61,054 nucleotides of DNA, taken from positions 1 to 61,054 of the forward strand of contig JACRDN010000001.1 in the NCBI GenBank assembly GCA_016218575.1. The letters run 5' to 3'. The stretch is from Elusimicrobiota bacterium (lineage in GTDB: Bacteria; Elusimicrobiota; Elusimicrobia; UBA1565; UBA9628). This document shows, one piece after another, positions 34,601 through 42,728 of the stretch (position 1 is its first letter; each line of letters starts with the position of its first letter). The notes beneath the pieces were generated by a model. That model was not told the origin of the DNA. It saw only the letters and a program-made list of their open reading frames with translations, and searched no databases. The position numbers and the translations under genes were made by a program.

Positions 34601-34663
34601 GAGGGCGTCCTTGACGCCCAGCGCCGAGAGCTCGAGGCCTAAAGCTCCGAAAATGCCGCACAT
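31604..34663 (-). CDS. AsnB-type amidotransferase fused to a GT4 glycosyltransferase
   Basis: 1019 aa in one uninterrupted frame. Residues 1 to ~630 are a full asparagine-synthetase-like enzyme: MCG start with Cys2 nucleophile, HRGPDD, NGEIYNYIEL, PP-loop SGGVDS, GQGADELFAGY. Residues ~655-1019 are a GT-B/GT4 glycosyltransferase (ALGGGYLNTV, then GTQALEAMVCGCAVFSNLRGG near the end). The join is a short Ala/Ser/Pro-rich stretch. A single chain could amidate a sugar acid and transfer it, or amidate the product of its own transfer. The gene follows the deacetylase directly (TGA then ATG). An unusual fusion. Confidence 0.9.
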   Translation of the reverse strand: MCGIFGALGLELSALGVKDALQSLRHRGPDDWGAWSSDWSGRAASELCPDLSAPPWAPGNMSEEFWRGFSPKDVALGHARLSILDLTRDSRQPMAEEEGVALVFNGEIYNYIELRSELVSAGWKFRSRGDTEVLLKSYLAWGPACVSRFNGFFAFAVWDGRKKTLFAARDRLGKKPFYYCRPSAESLVFASEIKAFWAVRAVEPAVRRDVAARFLALGALPKEDESLFEGIWQLPAASILLWSPGQTPRIERYWAPEVSFDRKPERAEESLRELLFDSVRLRFRSDVPVGVALSGGVDSASLLAASVDVRKAGGVGELRALSAAHHEERFSEGKRVRQTLSAYPEVAHEFFSTSQLNSYGDFLEFLRSQDEPLKFDGVFSQYRFMRQASAAGFKVLLSGQGADELFAGYPWYIRVYAAWLLRRGKVFQAWPWLKELKTRQYGSWPGLLGDLGSDLLMSRGKSYKHRRVLRWLSRDAWASHCLEPYERELRLSQDWPAYHASQIFQASLPGLLKDEDRNSMGSGIETRLPYLDHRLVEWALSLDPSFMFRGGATKHLLRSAFASRLPEDVAWSKEKRGFYVPCANQWPEHKAEFKRLMEGASWASSFVDVPGYAKLWESGQIDEQLAWRFFSLLFASENAEKSFASARPNSPPSAAVRASARFAILLPTVVKPPALGGGYLNTVRFGRLLARHAEVRFVSYKAKEEGTWFLPEAEERLIRDRYVMVLLWGQDVAAHVRCYHGKAPLVYYHKGIDFNVHLEPDMPILCNSRYLMTHAQENWPANPAFYMPPVLEPHCRDAGRPRDIDVLVVCRKQPGYIFKELVPRLKARCRVEVLDEFLDRERLFELFNRAKVYLYAYAPQRTDYSSTGWRMMEGFGTQALEAMVCGCAVFSNLRGGMADFVDPEVNAFRLESHSADWDACRILKAVQAYPPQGGRRRADFLLEHYGEDAFHERAEAFADFMADYVPFCERHPARPADFGFPAPMSRLERIAERTARELYSFKRRHLGEYPLRKIADFWK

Positions 34664-35662
34664 TCAGGCGCTCTTCCAGCTTCGGCGGGGAATCCGTTCG
34701 AAGAGCTCCTCGGCCGGCCACGAGCAGGATTTGCCGCCGGGCATGTCGTTGCCGTCGAAGCGCGCCAGGAACAGCGGGTCCTCGAGGGATGGGTTGCCGG
34801 CCCGCTCCATGGTGAAGGCCAGCTCCACGCCCGCCCGCCGCGCCGAGCCTGGGGCCGGCCCCGCGCAGGCCTCCCGGGAGCCGTAGGGATAGCTCAAGGC
34901 GTAGGGCCGAGCGCCGGACAGGGCCTCGAGCCGCTCCAGAGAACTGGAAATCTGCAGGTCGGCCTCCTCTCGGGAAAGAAGCCCCAGGGGCACGTGGTCG
35001 TAGGCGTGGCTGCCGAGGCAATCGCCGGCCGCGAGCGTCTCCAGCCGGGCCCGGTCCATGTAAAGCCCGCGGCTCAACGCGGCCTCCTCCCCCTTGAAGC
35101 GCTCGGCGAAGAGCTCATCTATGATCCGGGCCACCAAAGGCCTTGGCAGCAAGATGTTAAGAAGATACTTGGTTTGCGCCGAAGTCGGGTCGTCGTATGG
35201 ATATAACCTGGCCGCGCCAGCGGCCAGGTGCTGCCGCTCCTTTGGCAATGGGTTCGATCCGCCGTCATGGGCGCGAGCGCCTTCTTCTATTTTCTTGATG
35301 AATTCATCAGGCTTCATACTGGAGCGCAGGATGTGTATTTTATGGACGAGCATGACGGTCCCGCGCTCCAGGGGAGCCGGGTTGACGAAAAAGGCCGCGG
35401 GGATCCCCATGTCTTGGAGGACCGGCCGGGCGTGGTCGAATTGCTCCCTGAGCCCGTCGTCGAAGGTGACCAGGATGGCGCGCTCGGGAAGGCCCGCCCC
35501 GCCCGAAACGGCAGCTCTAAGCCGCCCCAAGCCTATGAACTCTCCGGCGCGCGAAAGGAGCTCCAGGCGCGAGCGGAACTCCTCCGGGGTCACGCCGTGT
35601 ATCCCCGGGTGCGGGGCGTCGAAGCGCGGCCGGATATAGTGGTAATTGACGGCAATGAGCAT
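34664..35662 (-). CDS. NodB-type polysaccharide deacetylase
   Basis: 332 aa from ATG 35662. Carries TFDDG (catalytic Asp and metal Asp), the metal motif HAYDH and the SYPYG motif, with a ~90-residue insertion between the first two. Removes N- or O-acetyl groups from glycans. No clear signal peptide, so it may act on a cytoplasmic lipid-linked intermediate. Head of the nine-gene minus operon. The ATG at 35662 is preferred to GTG 35701 because the promoter -10 box lies between them. Confidence 0.88.
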   Translation of the reverse strand: MLIAVNYHYIRPRFDAPHPGIHGVTPEEFRSRLELLSRAGEFIGLGRLRAAVSGGAGLPERAILVTFDDGLREQFDHARPVLQDMGIPAAFFVNPAPLERGTVMLVHKIHILRSSMKPDEFIKKIEEGARAHDGGSNPLPKERQHLAAGAARLYPYDDPTSAQTKYLLNILLPRPLVARIIDELFAERFKGEEAALSRGLYMDRARLETLAAGDCLGSHAYDHVPLGLLSREEADLQISSSLERLEALSGARPYALSYPYGSREACAGPAPGSARRAGVELAFTMERAGNPSLEDPLFLARFDGNDMPGGKSCSWPAEELFERIPRRSWKSA

Positions 35663-35682
35663 GATTTTATCGTCGCGAATCG

Positions 35683-35711
35683 TTGATACCAGGTCCCCCA
35701 CCCTTTGTCAA
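35683..35711 (-). promoter_or_regulatory. Putative promoter of the deacetylase-led operon
   Basis: Minus strand: TTGACA (35706-35711, perfect), 17-base spacer, TATCAA (35683-35688). Start codon ATG follows 20 bases later, giving a leader of about 14 bases without a clear Shine-Dalgarno sequence. Confidence 0.55.
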
Positions 35712-35746
35712 GACCAGCCACCGCGCCGCGACGCGGCGGAGCATAT

Positions 35747-35802
35747 GGTGTCATACACTAACTTTTTAACTTTTGGGATGCAAAAGTTAATAGTCTGACA
35801 CC
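35747..35802. repeat. 56-bp palindromic element, GGTGTCA...TGACACC
   Basis: Outer 7-base arms GGTGTCA (35747-35753) and TGACACC (35796-35802) are perfect. Inside, TAACTTTT and AAAAGTTA pair around ggatgc-like loop bases, and the remaining arm is an imperfect repeat. AT-rich against a GC-rich background. Lies between the divergent deacetylase and UDP-GlcNAc 2-epimerase genes, 6 bases before the latter's -35 box. Probably a small palindromic mobile repeat, related to 47234-47290. Confidence 0.75.
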
Positions 35803-35807
35803 AGTTG

Positions 35808-35836
35808 TTGACGAAAAAGGGCAAAGCTGTTAAACT
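35808..35836 (+). promoter_or_regulatory. Putative promoter of the wecB-asnB operon
   Basis: TTGACG (35808-35813), 17-base spacer, TAAACT (35831-35836), then 9 bases to ATG 35846. This predicts a leaderless or near-leaderless mRNA; no Shine-Dalgarno sequence is present. Confidence 0.5.
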
Positions 35837-35845
35837 GCGCATGGC

Positions 35846-36922
35846 ATGATATTCATCGTGGTGGGGGCTCGGCCTAATTTCATGAAAATGGCCCCGATCG
35901 TGCTGGAGATGAAAAAGCGCGGAATCGCCCACCGCCTCGTCCACACCGGACAGCACTACGACCAGTCCATGTCGGCGGTGTTCCTGAAGGACCTTGGCCT
36001 CCCGGCCCCGGACATCTTCCTGGGGGCGGGCTCGGGCACCCATGCCGAGCAAACCGCGCGCATCATGACGGCCTTCGAGAAGGCCTGCCAGGCCCGGAGG
36101 CCGCGGCTCGTGGTCGTGGGCGGAGACGTCAACTCGAGCTTGGCCTGCGCCCTGGCGGCGGCCAAGCTCGGCATTCCCGTGGCCCACGTCGAGGCGGGCC
36201 TACGGTCCTTCGACCGCTCCATGCCCGAGGAGGTCAACCGCGTGCTCGCCGACCACCTCTCGCGCCTGCTATTTACCACTGAGCCGAGCGGGACAAAGAA
36301 CCTCCTCAAGGAAGGCCTGCCCCGCTCCTGGATTCATTTCACGGGCAACTCCATGATAGACAGTCTGCGAACCCATCTGAAGAAGGCCCTCAGCCTGAAG
36401 CCCTGGGAGCGTTTCGGCCTGGCCCCGAACGGCTACGGCCTCGTCACCTTGCACCGCCCCTCGAACGTGGACGACCGCAAAACCTGCCTCGCCACCGGAG
36501 CCGAGCTCAAGAAGATATCCCGGGAGATTCCCCTCATTTTCCCCATCCACCCCAGAACGCGCGAGAGAATGGCCGAGTTCCGCCTCGACATGGGCCCGAA
36601 AGTCATCTGCGCCCCCCCGCTCGGCTACCTCGAATTTCTCGGCCTCATGGCCCGAGCCCGCGCGGTGCTCACGGACTCCGGGGGCATCCAGGAGGAAAGC
36701 ACGGCCTTGGGAGTCCCCTGCGTCACCATCCGCCGCAACACCGAGCGCCCGGTCACCTTGACCCACGGCACCAACCGCTTGGCGCCTCCGGGGCGGATTT
36801 CAATCAGCCGGGCGCTGGGCCTGGCCATGAAGTCCAAGCCCCCGCGCCGTGCGCCACCGCTTTGGGACGGACGGGCCGCCCGGCGCATCGTCCAAGTCAT
36901 CGAAAAATGTGCGGCTTTGTAG
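35846..36922 (+). CDS. wecB: UDP-N-acetylglucosamine 2-epimerase (non-hydrolysing)
   Basis: 358 aa. Interconverts UDP-GlcNAc and UDP-ManNAc. Canonical motifs: VGARPNFMK, VHTGQHYD, VEAGLRSFDRSMPEE (with the catalytic acidic residues), TLHRPSNVD, DSGGIQEES and RNTERP. Length is normal. No UDP-ManNAc dehydrogenase lies nearby, so either ManNAc itself is used or the oxidising enzyme is elsewhere. Its last 16 bases overlap the following asnB start. Confidence 0.95.
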   Translation: MIFIVVGARPNFMKMAPIVLEMKKRGIAHRLVHTGQHYDQSMSAVFLKDLGLPAPDIFLGAGSGTHAEQTARIMTAFEKACQARRPRLVVVGGDVNSSLACALAAAKLGIPVAHVEAGLRSFDRSMPEEVNRVLADHLSRLLFTTEPSGTKNLLKEGLPRSWIHFTGNSMIDSLRTHLKKALSLKPWERFGLAPNGYGLVTLHRPSNVDDRKTCLATGAELKKISREIPLIFPIHPRTRERMAEFRLDMGPKVICAPPLGYLEFLGLMARARAVLTDSGGIQEESTALGVPCVTIRRNTERPVTLTHGTNRLAPPGRISISRALGLAMKSKPPRRAPPLWDGRAARRIVQVIEKCAAL

Positions 36923-38772
36923 GGCTTCTCTACAAAGACGCGGGGCGCTCCGTTTCAAGCCGAGAGCTAGAGCCGCTTTTGGCCGCCATCCGGCACCGCG
37001 GCCCCGATGACCAGGGGATTTACGTGGACCGCCATTTCGGGATGACCCACGCCCGCCTTTCCATCCTCGATTTAAGCCCGCTCGGCCGCCAGCCCATGGA
37101 GAGCCCCGACGGGCGCCTGGTCCTGGCCTACAACGGGGAGGTCTACAATTTCCAGGAGTTGCGCCGGGAGCTCGAGGCCACAGGGTGCCGCCTTAAATCC
37201 CGATCGGACACCGAGGTCGTCCTCAATTGGGCCGGGCTCAAGGAGGATTGGCTCAAGGACTTGCGGGGCATGTTCGCCCTGGCGCTTTGGGACCGCTCCC
37301 GCCAAGCCCTGACCTTGGCTCGGGACCCGTTTGGGATCAAGCCTCTCTATCTCTACGAGGACGGGGAGAAATTCATCTTCTCCTCCGAGCTCGCCGGCAT
37401 ACGGGCCCACCCCCGCGCGAAAACGACCTTGGATCCCATCGCCGTCTCCGACTACCTGAGCTTCAGGTACATCCCGGCCCCGCGCACGGGATTTAGAGAG
37501 GTGCGGAAAGTCTCGCCCGCGTCCTCTCTCCAGCTCTCGCGGGAGGGAGTTTCACCCGAGAAGCGCTACTATGAGCCGAATTTCACTCCCTTGCCCCGCC
37601 GGACCTCCGGAAGGGAGTGGGAAGAGCGGCTTTACGCCGAGCTTAAAAAAACCGTCAAATACCTCCTTATCTCCGACGTTCCGGTCGGGATATTCCTGAG
37701 CGGTGGGCTCGACTCGAGCGCCCTCGTGGCAACCGCCTCGGAGCTCGGGCAGAACCCGCTCAAGACCTTTTCCATCTGCGGCTCCGGCGAGGACATGTAC
37801 GATGAGAGGCCTTACGCCCGCCTGGTGGCGAGAAAGTTCTCGACCGAGCACCATGAGCTCGAGTTTTCCCCCGGCGACCTGCGCCATATTTTGGAGAAAA
37901 TCGTCCGGCACCTCGGCGAACCCGTCTCCGATATGCCCTCCGTGGCCCTCTTCTACTTGAGCCAACTCGCGAAAAAAGAGGTCTCCGTCGTGCTCTCGGG
38001 GGAGGGGAACGACGAGATGCTGGCCGGCTACGGCTTCGAGAAGTATTATTTCTGCCAGAAATACTACTCGTGGCTGGACGGTGGGCCTCCGAAAATCGCC
38101 AAGAAGGCCCTAAAAAGCCTCTTCCCAAATTCCTACTGGCATTTGAGCAGCGCGGAATACCTTCAGAAATTCCTCCCCTCCATGGTGAAGTCCTTCTCGG
38201 ATGGAGGAGTCGCCAAGAAAGACCTCCTGGCGGAGGACTTCTACCCGAAGGGCCACGACAGCCTGGACCTTCTGCGCAGGGCCTACGCCGAAAGCTCGGG
38301 CCTGCCGTTCTTGAACCGCATCCTCAAGGCCTACTCGGGGGCGTGGCTCACCGACGACCTCTTGGCCCGCTCGGACCGCATGACCATGGCCCACGGCCTC
38401 GAGCTCCGGGTCCCCTACCTCGACCATGTCTTCGCGGACTTGGCGGGAAGCCTTCCCCTGGACCAGAAAATCGGCTTCTGGAAGGGAAAGCTGCGCAACC
38501 GCCTGATCTTGAGAAAAATCATGGAAGGAAAGCTCCCAGAGGAGGTCCTGACGCGGCCCAAGGCGGGGTTTACCTTGCCCCTGCGGCGCTGGGCGCGCCA
38601 AGACCTCAAGGAATACCTGCGGGAGGCCTTCGCCGAGGCCCCCTACCCGCTCAAGAGGGAGGCCTGCCTGAAGGTCCTGGAGCGGCATTGGGACTCGCCG
38701 CGCCTCTTTAACCGCGAGGTCTGGCAAATCCTCGTTCTCATCCTGTGGCTGAGGGGGCTCGAAAGCAAGTGA
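36907..38772 (+). CDS. asnB: Asparagine synthetase-type glutamine amidotransferase (AsnB family)
   Basis: 621 aa. MCG start with Cys nucleophile, HRGPDD, NGEVYNFQEL; synthetase domain with SGGLDSS and GEGNDEMLAGY, ending in the LRVPYLDH acceptor-side region. Closest of the four copies to canonical AsnB, yet placed between UDP-GlcNAc 2-epimerase and a GT4 gene, so uronic-acid amidation is more likely than asparagine supply. Overlaps wecB by 16 bases and the next gene by GTGA. Confidence 0.93.
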   Translation: MCGFVGLLYKDAGRSVSSRELEPLLAAIRHRGPDDQGIYVDRHFGMTHARLSILDLSPLGRQPMESPDGRLVLAYNGEVYNFQELRRELEATGCRLKSRSDTEVVLNWAGLKEDWLKDLRGMFALALWDRSRQALTLARDPFGIKPLYLYEDGEKFIFSSELAGIRAHPRAKTTLDPIAVSDYLSFRYIPAPRTGFREVRKVSPASSLQLSREGVSPEKRYYEPNFTPLPRRTSGREWEERLYAELKKTVKYLLISDVPVGIFLSGGLDSSALVATASELGQNPLKTFSICGSGEDMYDERPYARLVARKFSTEHHELEFSPGDLRHILEKIVRHLGEPVSDMPSVALFYLSQLAKKEVSVVLSGEGNDEMLAGYGFEKYYFCQKYYSWLDGGPPKIAKKALKSLFPNSYWHLSSAEYLQKFLPSMVKSFSDGGVAKKDLLAEDFYPKGHDSLDLLRRAYAESSGLPFLNRILKAYSGAWLTDDLLARSDRMTMAHGLELRVPYLDHVFADLAGSLPLDQKIGFWKGKLRNRLILRKIMEGKLPEEVLTRPKAGFTLPLRRWARQDLKEYLREAFAEAPYPLKREACLKVLERHWDSPRLFNREVWQILVLILWLRGLESK

Positions 38773-40055
38773 CGCGCCCCCTGAACATCGCGCTCGTCTC
38801 CTACCACTTCTACAACCACACCGCGGCCGGGCTGTCCACGAGCCAGCTCGCCAAGGCCTTGGCCGACCGCGGGCATAAGATCACGGCTTTCGCCTCTCCC
38901 CATCCCCTCCTGAGCGATCCCGCCATTTTCGCGGCGGAAGGGCCCCTCGCCGGCGTCGCGGCAAGTCCCGTGGCCCCGGCCGGGCCGGGCCCGTGGATGG
39001 CGCGCGTAAGAGAACTCTCGAGGCAAGACTCCCTCCTGGGACGGCTTGCCTGCATCCCGAACCTGGTCCGCGGCTGCAACTGGGAGGAGTGGGATTGGGT
39101 CTTGAGCGCCTCCCGCGGCGTGCGGCAGGCCCACCGCGAAAGGCCCTTCGATCTCGTCCTGACGAGGCTCAACCACTACATCAGCCATTTGGCCGGACTC
39201 GAGATCCGCAGGGCCCTCCCGGGCCTTGCCTGGTGCGCCTACTTCAGCGATCCCTGGCCCCACCATCTCTATCCCACTCCTTACCATTTCAAGGTCGGCC
39301 CCTTGTCGCGCTTGCGCTCGGAGCGGCTCCTCGAGGAAATGCTGTCGCAAGCCGGAAGCTATGTCTTTCCCTCGGAAAGGCTCAAGAACTACCTGCTCAA
39401 GGGCGACAGGGCCAAATACCTAAGCAAGGCCTTCGTGGCCCCGCATCTGGCCAGCCTCTGGAAGCCCGCGCCCCCTCCGCCCGCGCGCCGGACATTGGTC
39501 CTGCGCCACGCGGGATTCCTCATGAAGGAGCGGCGCATCGAGCCGCTATGCGCCGGCCTGCGCCTGTTCCTGGCCAGACGGCCCCGGGCCCGGGAGGAAT
39601 TGCGCGTGGAGTTCGCCGGACGCTATGAAGGAAACGACCTCCCCGCGCCCCCCGCAGACCTCGCCTCCGTGATCGGCTTCCATCCCCATCTGCCTCCCGA
39701 TTCGGTGTGGCGCTGGCTGCAGGAGGCCGACGTCTTCCTCCTGGTCGAGGCCAAGATGGAGGAAGGAGTGTTCTTTTCCTCGAAGCTCGCCGATTATTTG
39801 AGCGGGGGCCGGCCGATATTTGCCCTGAGCCCGCGCCGGGGCGTGACCGCGGATATATTGGGCTCCGGCGGCGGGGTCCTGGCCGAGCCCGACGACGCCG
39901 AGGGCATCAGCCGGGCCTTGGAGCGGGTGCACGGCCTTTGGAAAGAAGGGCGGCTGGGCGAGCTTTCGCCCTCCCGCGAGCAGAGGGAAAGCGTTTCCCC
40001 CGCCCGGGTCATGCCCATTTACGAGGACGCCTTCGCGGCCGCCATCCATGCTTGA
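38769..40055 (+). CDS. GT4-like glycosyltransferase
   Basis: 428 aa from GTG 38769, which overlaps the asnB stop (GTGA). N-terminus NIALVSYHFYNHTAAGLSTSQLAKAL is a standard GT-B opening; the acceptor domain contains YFSDPWPHHLYP. The donor-site region is FFSSKLADYLSGGRPIFALSP rather than the E-x7-E form, so it belongs to a divergent GT4 group. Sugar specificity unknown. Overlaps the CapK-like gene by 8 bases. Confidence 0.82.
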   Translation: MTRPLNIALVSYHFYNHTAAGLSTSQLAKALADRGHKITAFASPHPLLSDPAIFAAEGPLAGVAASPVAPAGPGPWMARVRELSRQDSLLGRLACIPNLVRGCNWEEWDWVLSASRGVRQAHRERPFDLVLTRLNHYISHLAGLEIRRALPGLAWCAYFSDPWPHHLYPTPYHFKVGPLSRLRSERLLEEMLSQAGSYVFPSERLKNYLLKGDRAKYLSKAFVAPHLASLWKPAPPPPARRTLVLRHAGFLMKERRIEPLCAGLRLFLARRPRAREELRVEFAGRYEGNDLPAPPADLASVIGFHPHLPPDSVWRWLQEADVFLLVEAKMEEGVFFSSKLADYLSGGRPIFALSPRRGVTADILGSGGGVLAEPDDAEGISRALERVHGLWKEGRLGELSPSREQRESVSPARVMPIYEDAFAAAIHA

Positions 40056-41445
40056 TCCCCTTCAAATCTACCACCGCCTTCCCTACCCCCTGCGGGTCCT
40101 GGCCGCCAGCGCTCGAGGCTATTACCTGCGCTCCTGGCGCTATGGCCCGGAAACCGAGGGGCTGGTCGCCCAGGCCCTGGAGCGGGACTTCTGGAGCGCG
40201 GGACGCTGGAAAGCCTGGCAGGAAGAGCGCTTGGCCTTCATCCTGCACCGAGCGGCGACTCGAGTGCCTTATTACCGAAGCCTATGGGAGGACCGCCGCC
40301 GCAGGGGAGACCGTTCATCTTGGGAGATCCTCGACAATTGGCCTATCCTGGAAAAGGAGCCCTTGAGGCTGGCTCCCCAAGAGTTCGTGGCCGACGACCG
40401 CTCTATCGGGGGAATGTTTCCCGAGCACACCAGCGGCAGCTCGGGGAAACCCCTGCGCCTCTGGTGGAGCCTCAAGACCGTGCGGGCCTGGTATGCCCTC
40501 TTCGAGGCCCGCTGGAGGCGCTGGCACGGGGTCGGGCGCATGGACCCTTGGGCTCATGTCGGCGGGCAAATGGTGGCGCCCTTCGGCCGGACCAAGCCCC
40601 CCTTCTGGGTCTGGAACGCGGGCTTAAATCAACTGTACCTATCTTCCTATCATTTGGCTCCGGCCTTCATCCCCCATTATTTGGAGGCCTTGAAGCGCCA
40701 CCGCGTCAAATACATCCTAGGCTACACGTCATCCCTCCACGCCCTCGCCCTCGAGATACTGCGCCTAGGCCGCAAGGACCTCTCCCTCAGCGTCGCCATC
40801 ACCGATGCCGAGCCGATCCTCGAGCACCAGCGGCAAGCCATCGCCGAGGCTTTCCAATGCCCGGTACGGGCGACCTACGGCATGGCGGAGGCCGCGGCGG
40901 CCGCGGGGGAGTGCCGGGAGGGCGGCGCGCATCTCTGGCCCGAGGCCGGCTGGCTCGAGGTCATGGAGGACGGCCGGCCCCAGCCCCGCGGACAAGCCGG
41001 GGAGCTGCTCGCGACCGGGCTCCTGAATGAGGACATGCCCCTCATACGCTACCGAGTCGGCGACCGCGCCGCCCTGGCCGGGGAGGAACCCTCCTGCCCA
41101 TGCGGCCGGGGCCTTCCCCTTCTGGCGAGAGTCGAGGGGCGAAGCGACGACGTGCTTTACTTACGCGACGGCCGCAAGGTGGGGAGGCTCGACACGGTTT
41201 TTAAGGCGGACCTCTGCATTCGAGAAGCGCAAATCGTCCAGGAATCCTTGAGCCGGGTCCGCATCAAGTTCGTGCGCGGGCCGGACTACGCGGCGAGCAC
41301 CGGCGAGGCCATGGCCCGGCGCCTGAAGGAGCGCCTCGGGCCCGTCGAGGTCGTCTTGGAGGAAGTCGCGATGATCTCGCGAACCGGGCGCGGAAAATTC
41401 CAGGCTGTGCTCTGCCGGATCCCGTCTGAGGAGAGACCGAAATGA
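40048..41445 (+). CDS. CapK/PaaK-like adenylate-forming enzyme
   Basis: 465 aa of the phenylacetate-CoA ligase/CapK branch of the ANL superfamily. The adenylate P-loop is TSGSSGKP, followed by YTSSLHALA, the YGMAEAA motif and RYRVGDRA; the mobile C-terminal domain is present. Such proteins occur in capsule clusters and activate a carboxylic acid, possibly for amide or ester attachment to a sugar; substrate is not known. Overlaps both neighbours (8 and 4 bases). It may cooperate with the ACP module encoded convergently at 42701-47225. Confidence 0.82.
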   Translation: MLDPLQIYHRLPYPLRVLAASARGYYLRSWRYGPETEGLVAQALERDFWSAGRWKAWQEERLAFILHRAATRVPYYRSLWEDRRRRGDRSSWEILDNWPILEKEPLRLAPQEFVADDRSIGGMFPEHTSGSSGKPLRLWWSLKTVRAWYALFEARWRRWHGVGRMDPWAHVGGQMVAPFGRTKPPFWVWNAGLNQLYLSSYHLAPAFIPHYLEALKRHRVKYILGYTSSLHALALEILRLGRKDLSLSVAITDAEPILEHQRQAIAEAFQCPVRATYGMAEAAAAAGECREGGAHLWPEAGWLEVMEDGRPQPRGQAGELLATGLLNEDMPLIRYRVGDRAALAGEEPSCPCGRGLPLLARVEGRSDDVLYLRDGRKVGRLDTVFKADLCIREAQIVQESLSRVRIKFVRGPDYAASTGEAMARRLKERLGPVEVVLEEVAMISRTGRGKFQAVLCRIPSEERPK

Positions 41446-42728
41446 AATTCGGCTCGAAAATCTACGCGCTCGCCTTGGGACTGTCCCTGGCCTTGAGCCT
41501 CGGCCTGCGCTGCTATTACGTCTTCGGCTACATGGGCTTTAACGAGACCGTTAAAAACATCGGAGGCGACGCCGGCGACTATCTGCAGATCGCCTATACC
41601 TTGGCCAAGACCGGGCAATACGCCCGGCCCGCGAATGTGAGCGCCGGGCAAATCAAGGCCGCCTTGGCCGAGGGCAGGCCCCTCGAGGTCCGGGCCGGCT
41701 ACAAGGACTCCTACCGGCCGCCCTTGTGGCCCCTCCTTCTGGCGCTATTTCTAAAAATCAGCGGATATAAACTCAAAACGCTCTTCCTGCTGCGCTTTTT
41801 GCTGGACGCCGGGAGCCTGATCATGCTGACGCGCTTGGCCCTCCTCTTGAACTTGAGCCCGCTCCTGGCCTGCCTGGCCCCGCTCTATTTCGCGGTCCAT
41901 CCAACGTCGCTTCTTTACTCGGGAACGCTTCTCTCCGAGCCATTATCCATGTTCCTCCAGCTCTCTTTGGCCCTAGGGACGTGCTACTGCCTATTCCGCC
42001 AGGCTCCACGGGGGTGGAGCCTGGGACTGGGAGCGCTCGGCGGCTTGAGCGCGCTGGCCCATCCCTTCTCCCTGTTCTTCCCTCTATTTTTGGGCGCGGG
42101 CCTTTACGGGACCAAACGCATCTCTCTCAAGGCCCTTTTCGGATTTCTCTTGGGCCTGGCACTTTCGGTGTCGCCTTGGCTCATCCGCAACAGGATCCTG
42201 TACGGCAAGACCTTTTTGACCACGTCCTCGGGCAACGTCCTGGCCAGCAGCTGGAACTCGACCTTCCTCCAGCGCTACCGCAACACCACCGCCGAGGTGA
42301 TGCTCGACCCCGATCCGATCCCGGGCGCGGAGTCCTTGGGGGCCGCCGAAAGATGCTCGGCTTACTCCCATGCCGCTTTCAAGTTCATGCGGGAGAACTG
42401 GCACCTTGTCCCGGCCATCGCGGCGCGCAAAATCGTCGGGGCCGCGACGCCCATTCCGGAAACGCCGCGGGAGGGAATATTGGAAAAGGGCAGGGCCCTC
42501 TTCCAAGTCATCGCCTTCCTGCCGGTGCTGTGGCTGCTGATCCTGCCCGGAGCCGGACTATTCCGGCTCATCTTGGCTTCGGTCGCGGGAGGGTATCTCG
42601 CCATGGCCGTGCTCACGTACCCGAGCATTCGGTTTCGCGCTCCTCTCATTTGGGCCGAGACCCTGGCGGTTTTCGTCTGGCTCGATTTAATGGCAAAGCG
42701 CTACTGCCAGAATTCCTTCCAGGAATAG
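41442..42728 (+). CDS. Polytopic GT-C (GT39-like) glycosyltransferase
   Basis: 428 aa, about 9-10 hydrophobic helices. The first large loop has GGDAGDYLQIAY and RPPLWPLLLAL, the usual GT39 layout with an Asp after TM1. Probably uses a polyprenyl-phosphate sugar on the outer face of the inner membrane. ATG overlaps the CapK-like stop (ATGA). Ends with a 28-base overlap of the convergent acyltransferase gene. Confidence 0.78.
   Translation: MKFGSKIYALALGLSLALSLGLRCYYVFGYMGFNETVKNIGGDAGDYLQIAYTLAKTGQYARPANVSAGQIKAALAEGRPLEVRAGYKDSYRPPLWPLLLALFLKISGYKLKTLFLLRFLLDAGSLIMLTRLALLLNLSPLLACLAPLYFAVHPTSLLYSGTLLSEPLSMFLQLSLALGTCYCLFRQAPRGWSLGLGALGGLSALAHPFSLFFPLFLGAGLYGTKRISLKALFGFLLGLALSVSPWLIRNRILYGKTFLTTSSGNVLASSWNSTFLQRYRNTTAEVMLDPDPIPGAESLGAAERCSAYSHAAFKFMRENWHLVPAIAARKIVGAATPIPETPREGILEKGRALFQVIAFLPVLWLLILPGAGLFRLILASVAGGYLAMAVLTYPSIRFRAPLIWAETLAVFVWLDLMAKRYCQNSFQE

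Noticed and set aside
35663-35701. GTG 35701 as start of the deacetylase
   Set aside because: It lies upstream of the expected transcription start of the TTGACA-17-TATCAA promoter, and the conserved protein begins at MLIAVNYHY (35662).
40048-41445. CapK-like enzyme as a phenylacetate degradation gene
   Set aside because: No other phenylacetate pathway genes are present. It overlaps glycosyltransferase genes on both sides, so a capsule-type role fits better.
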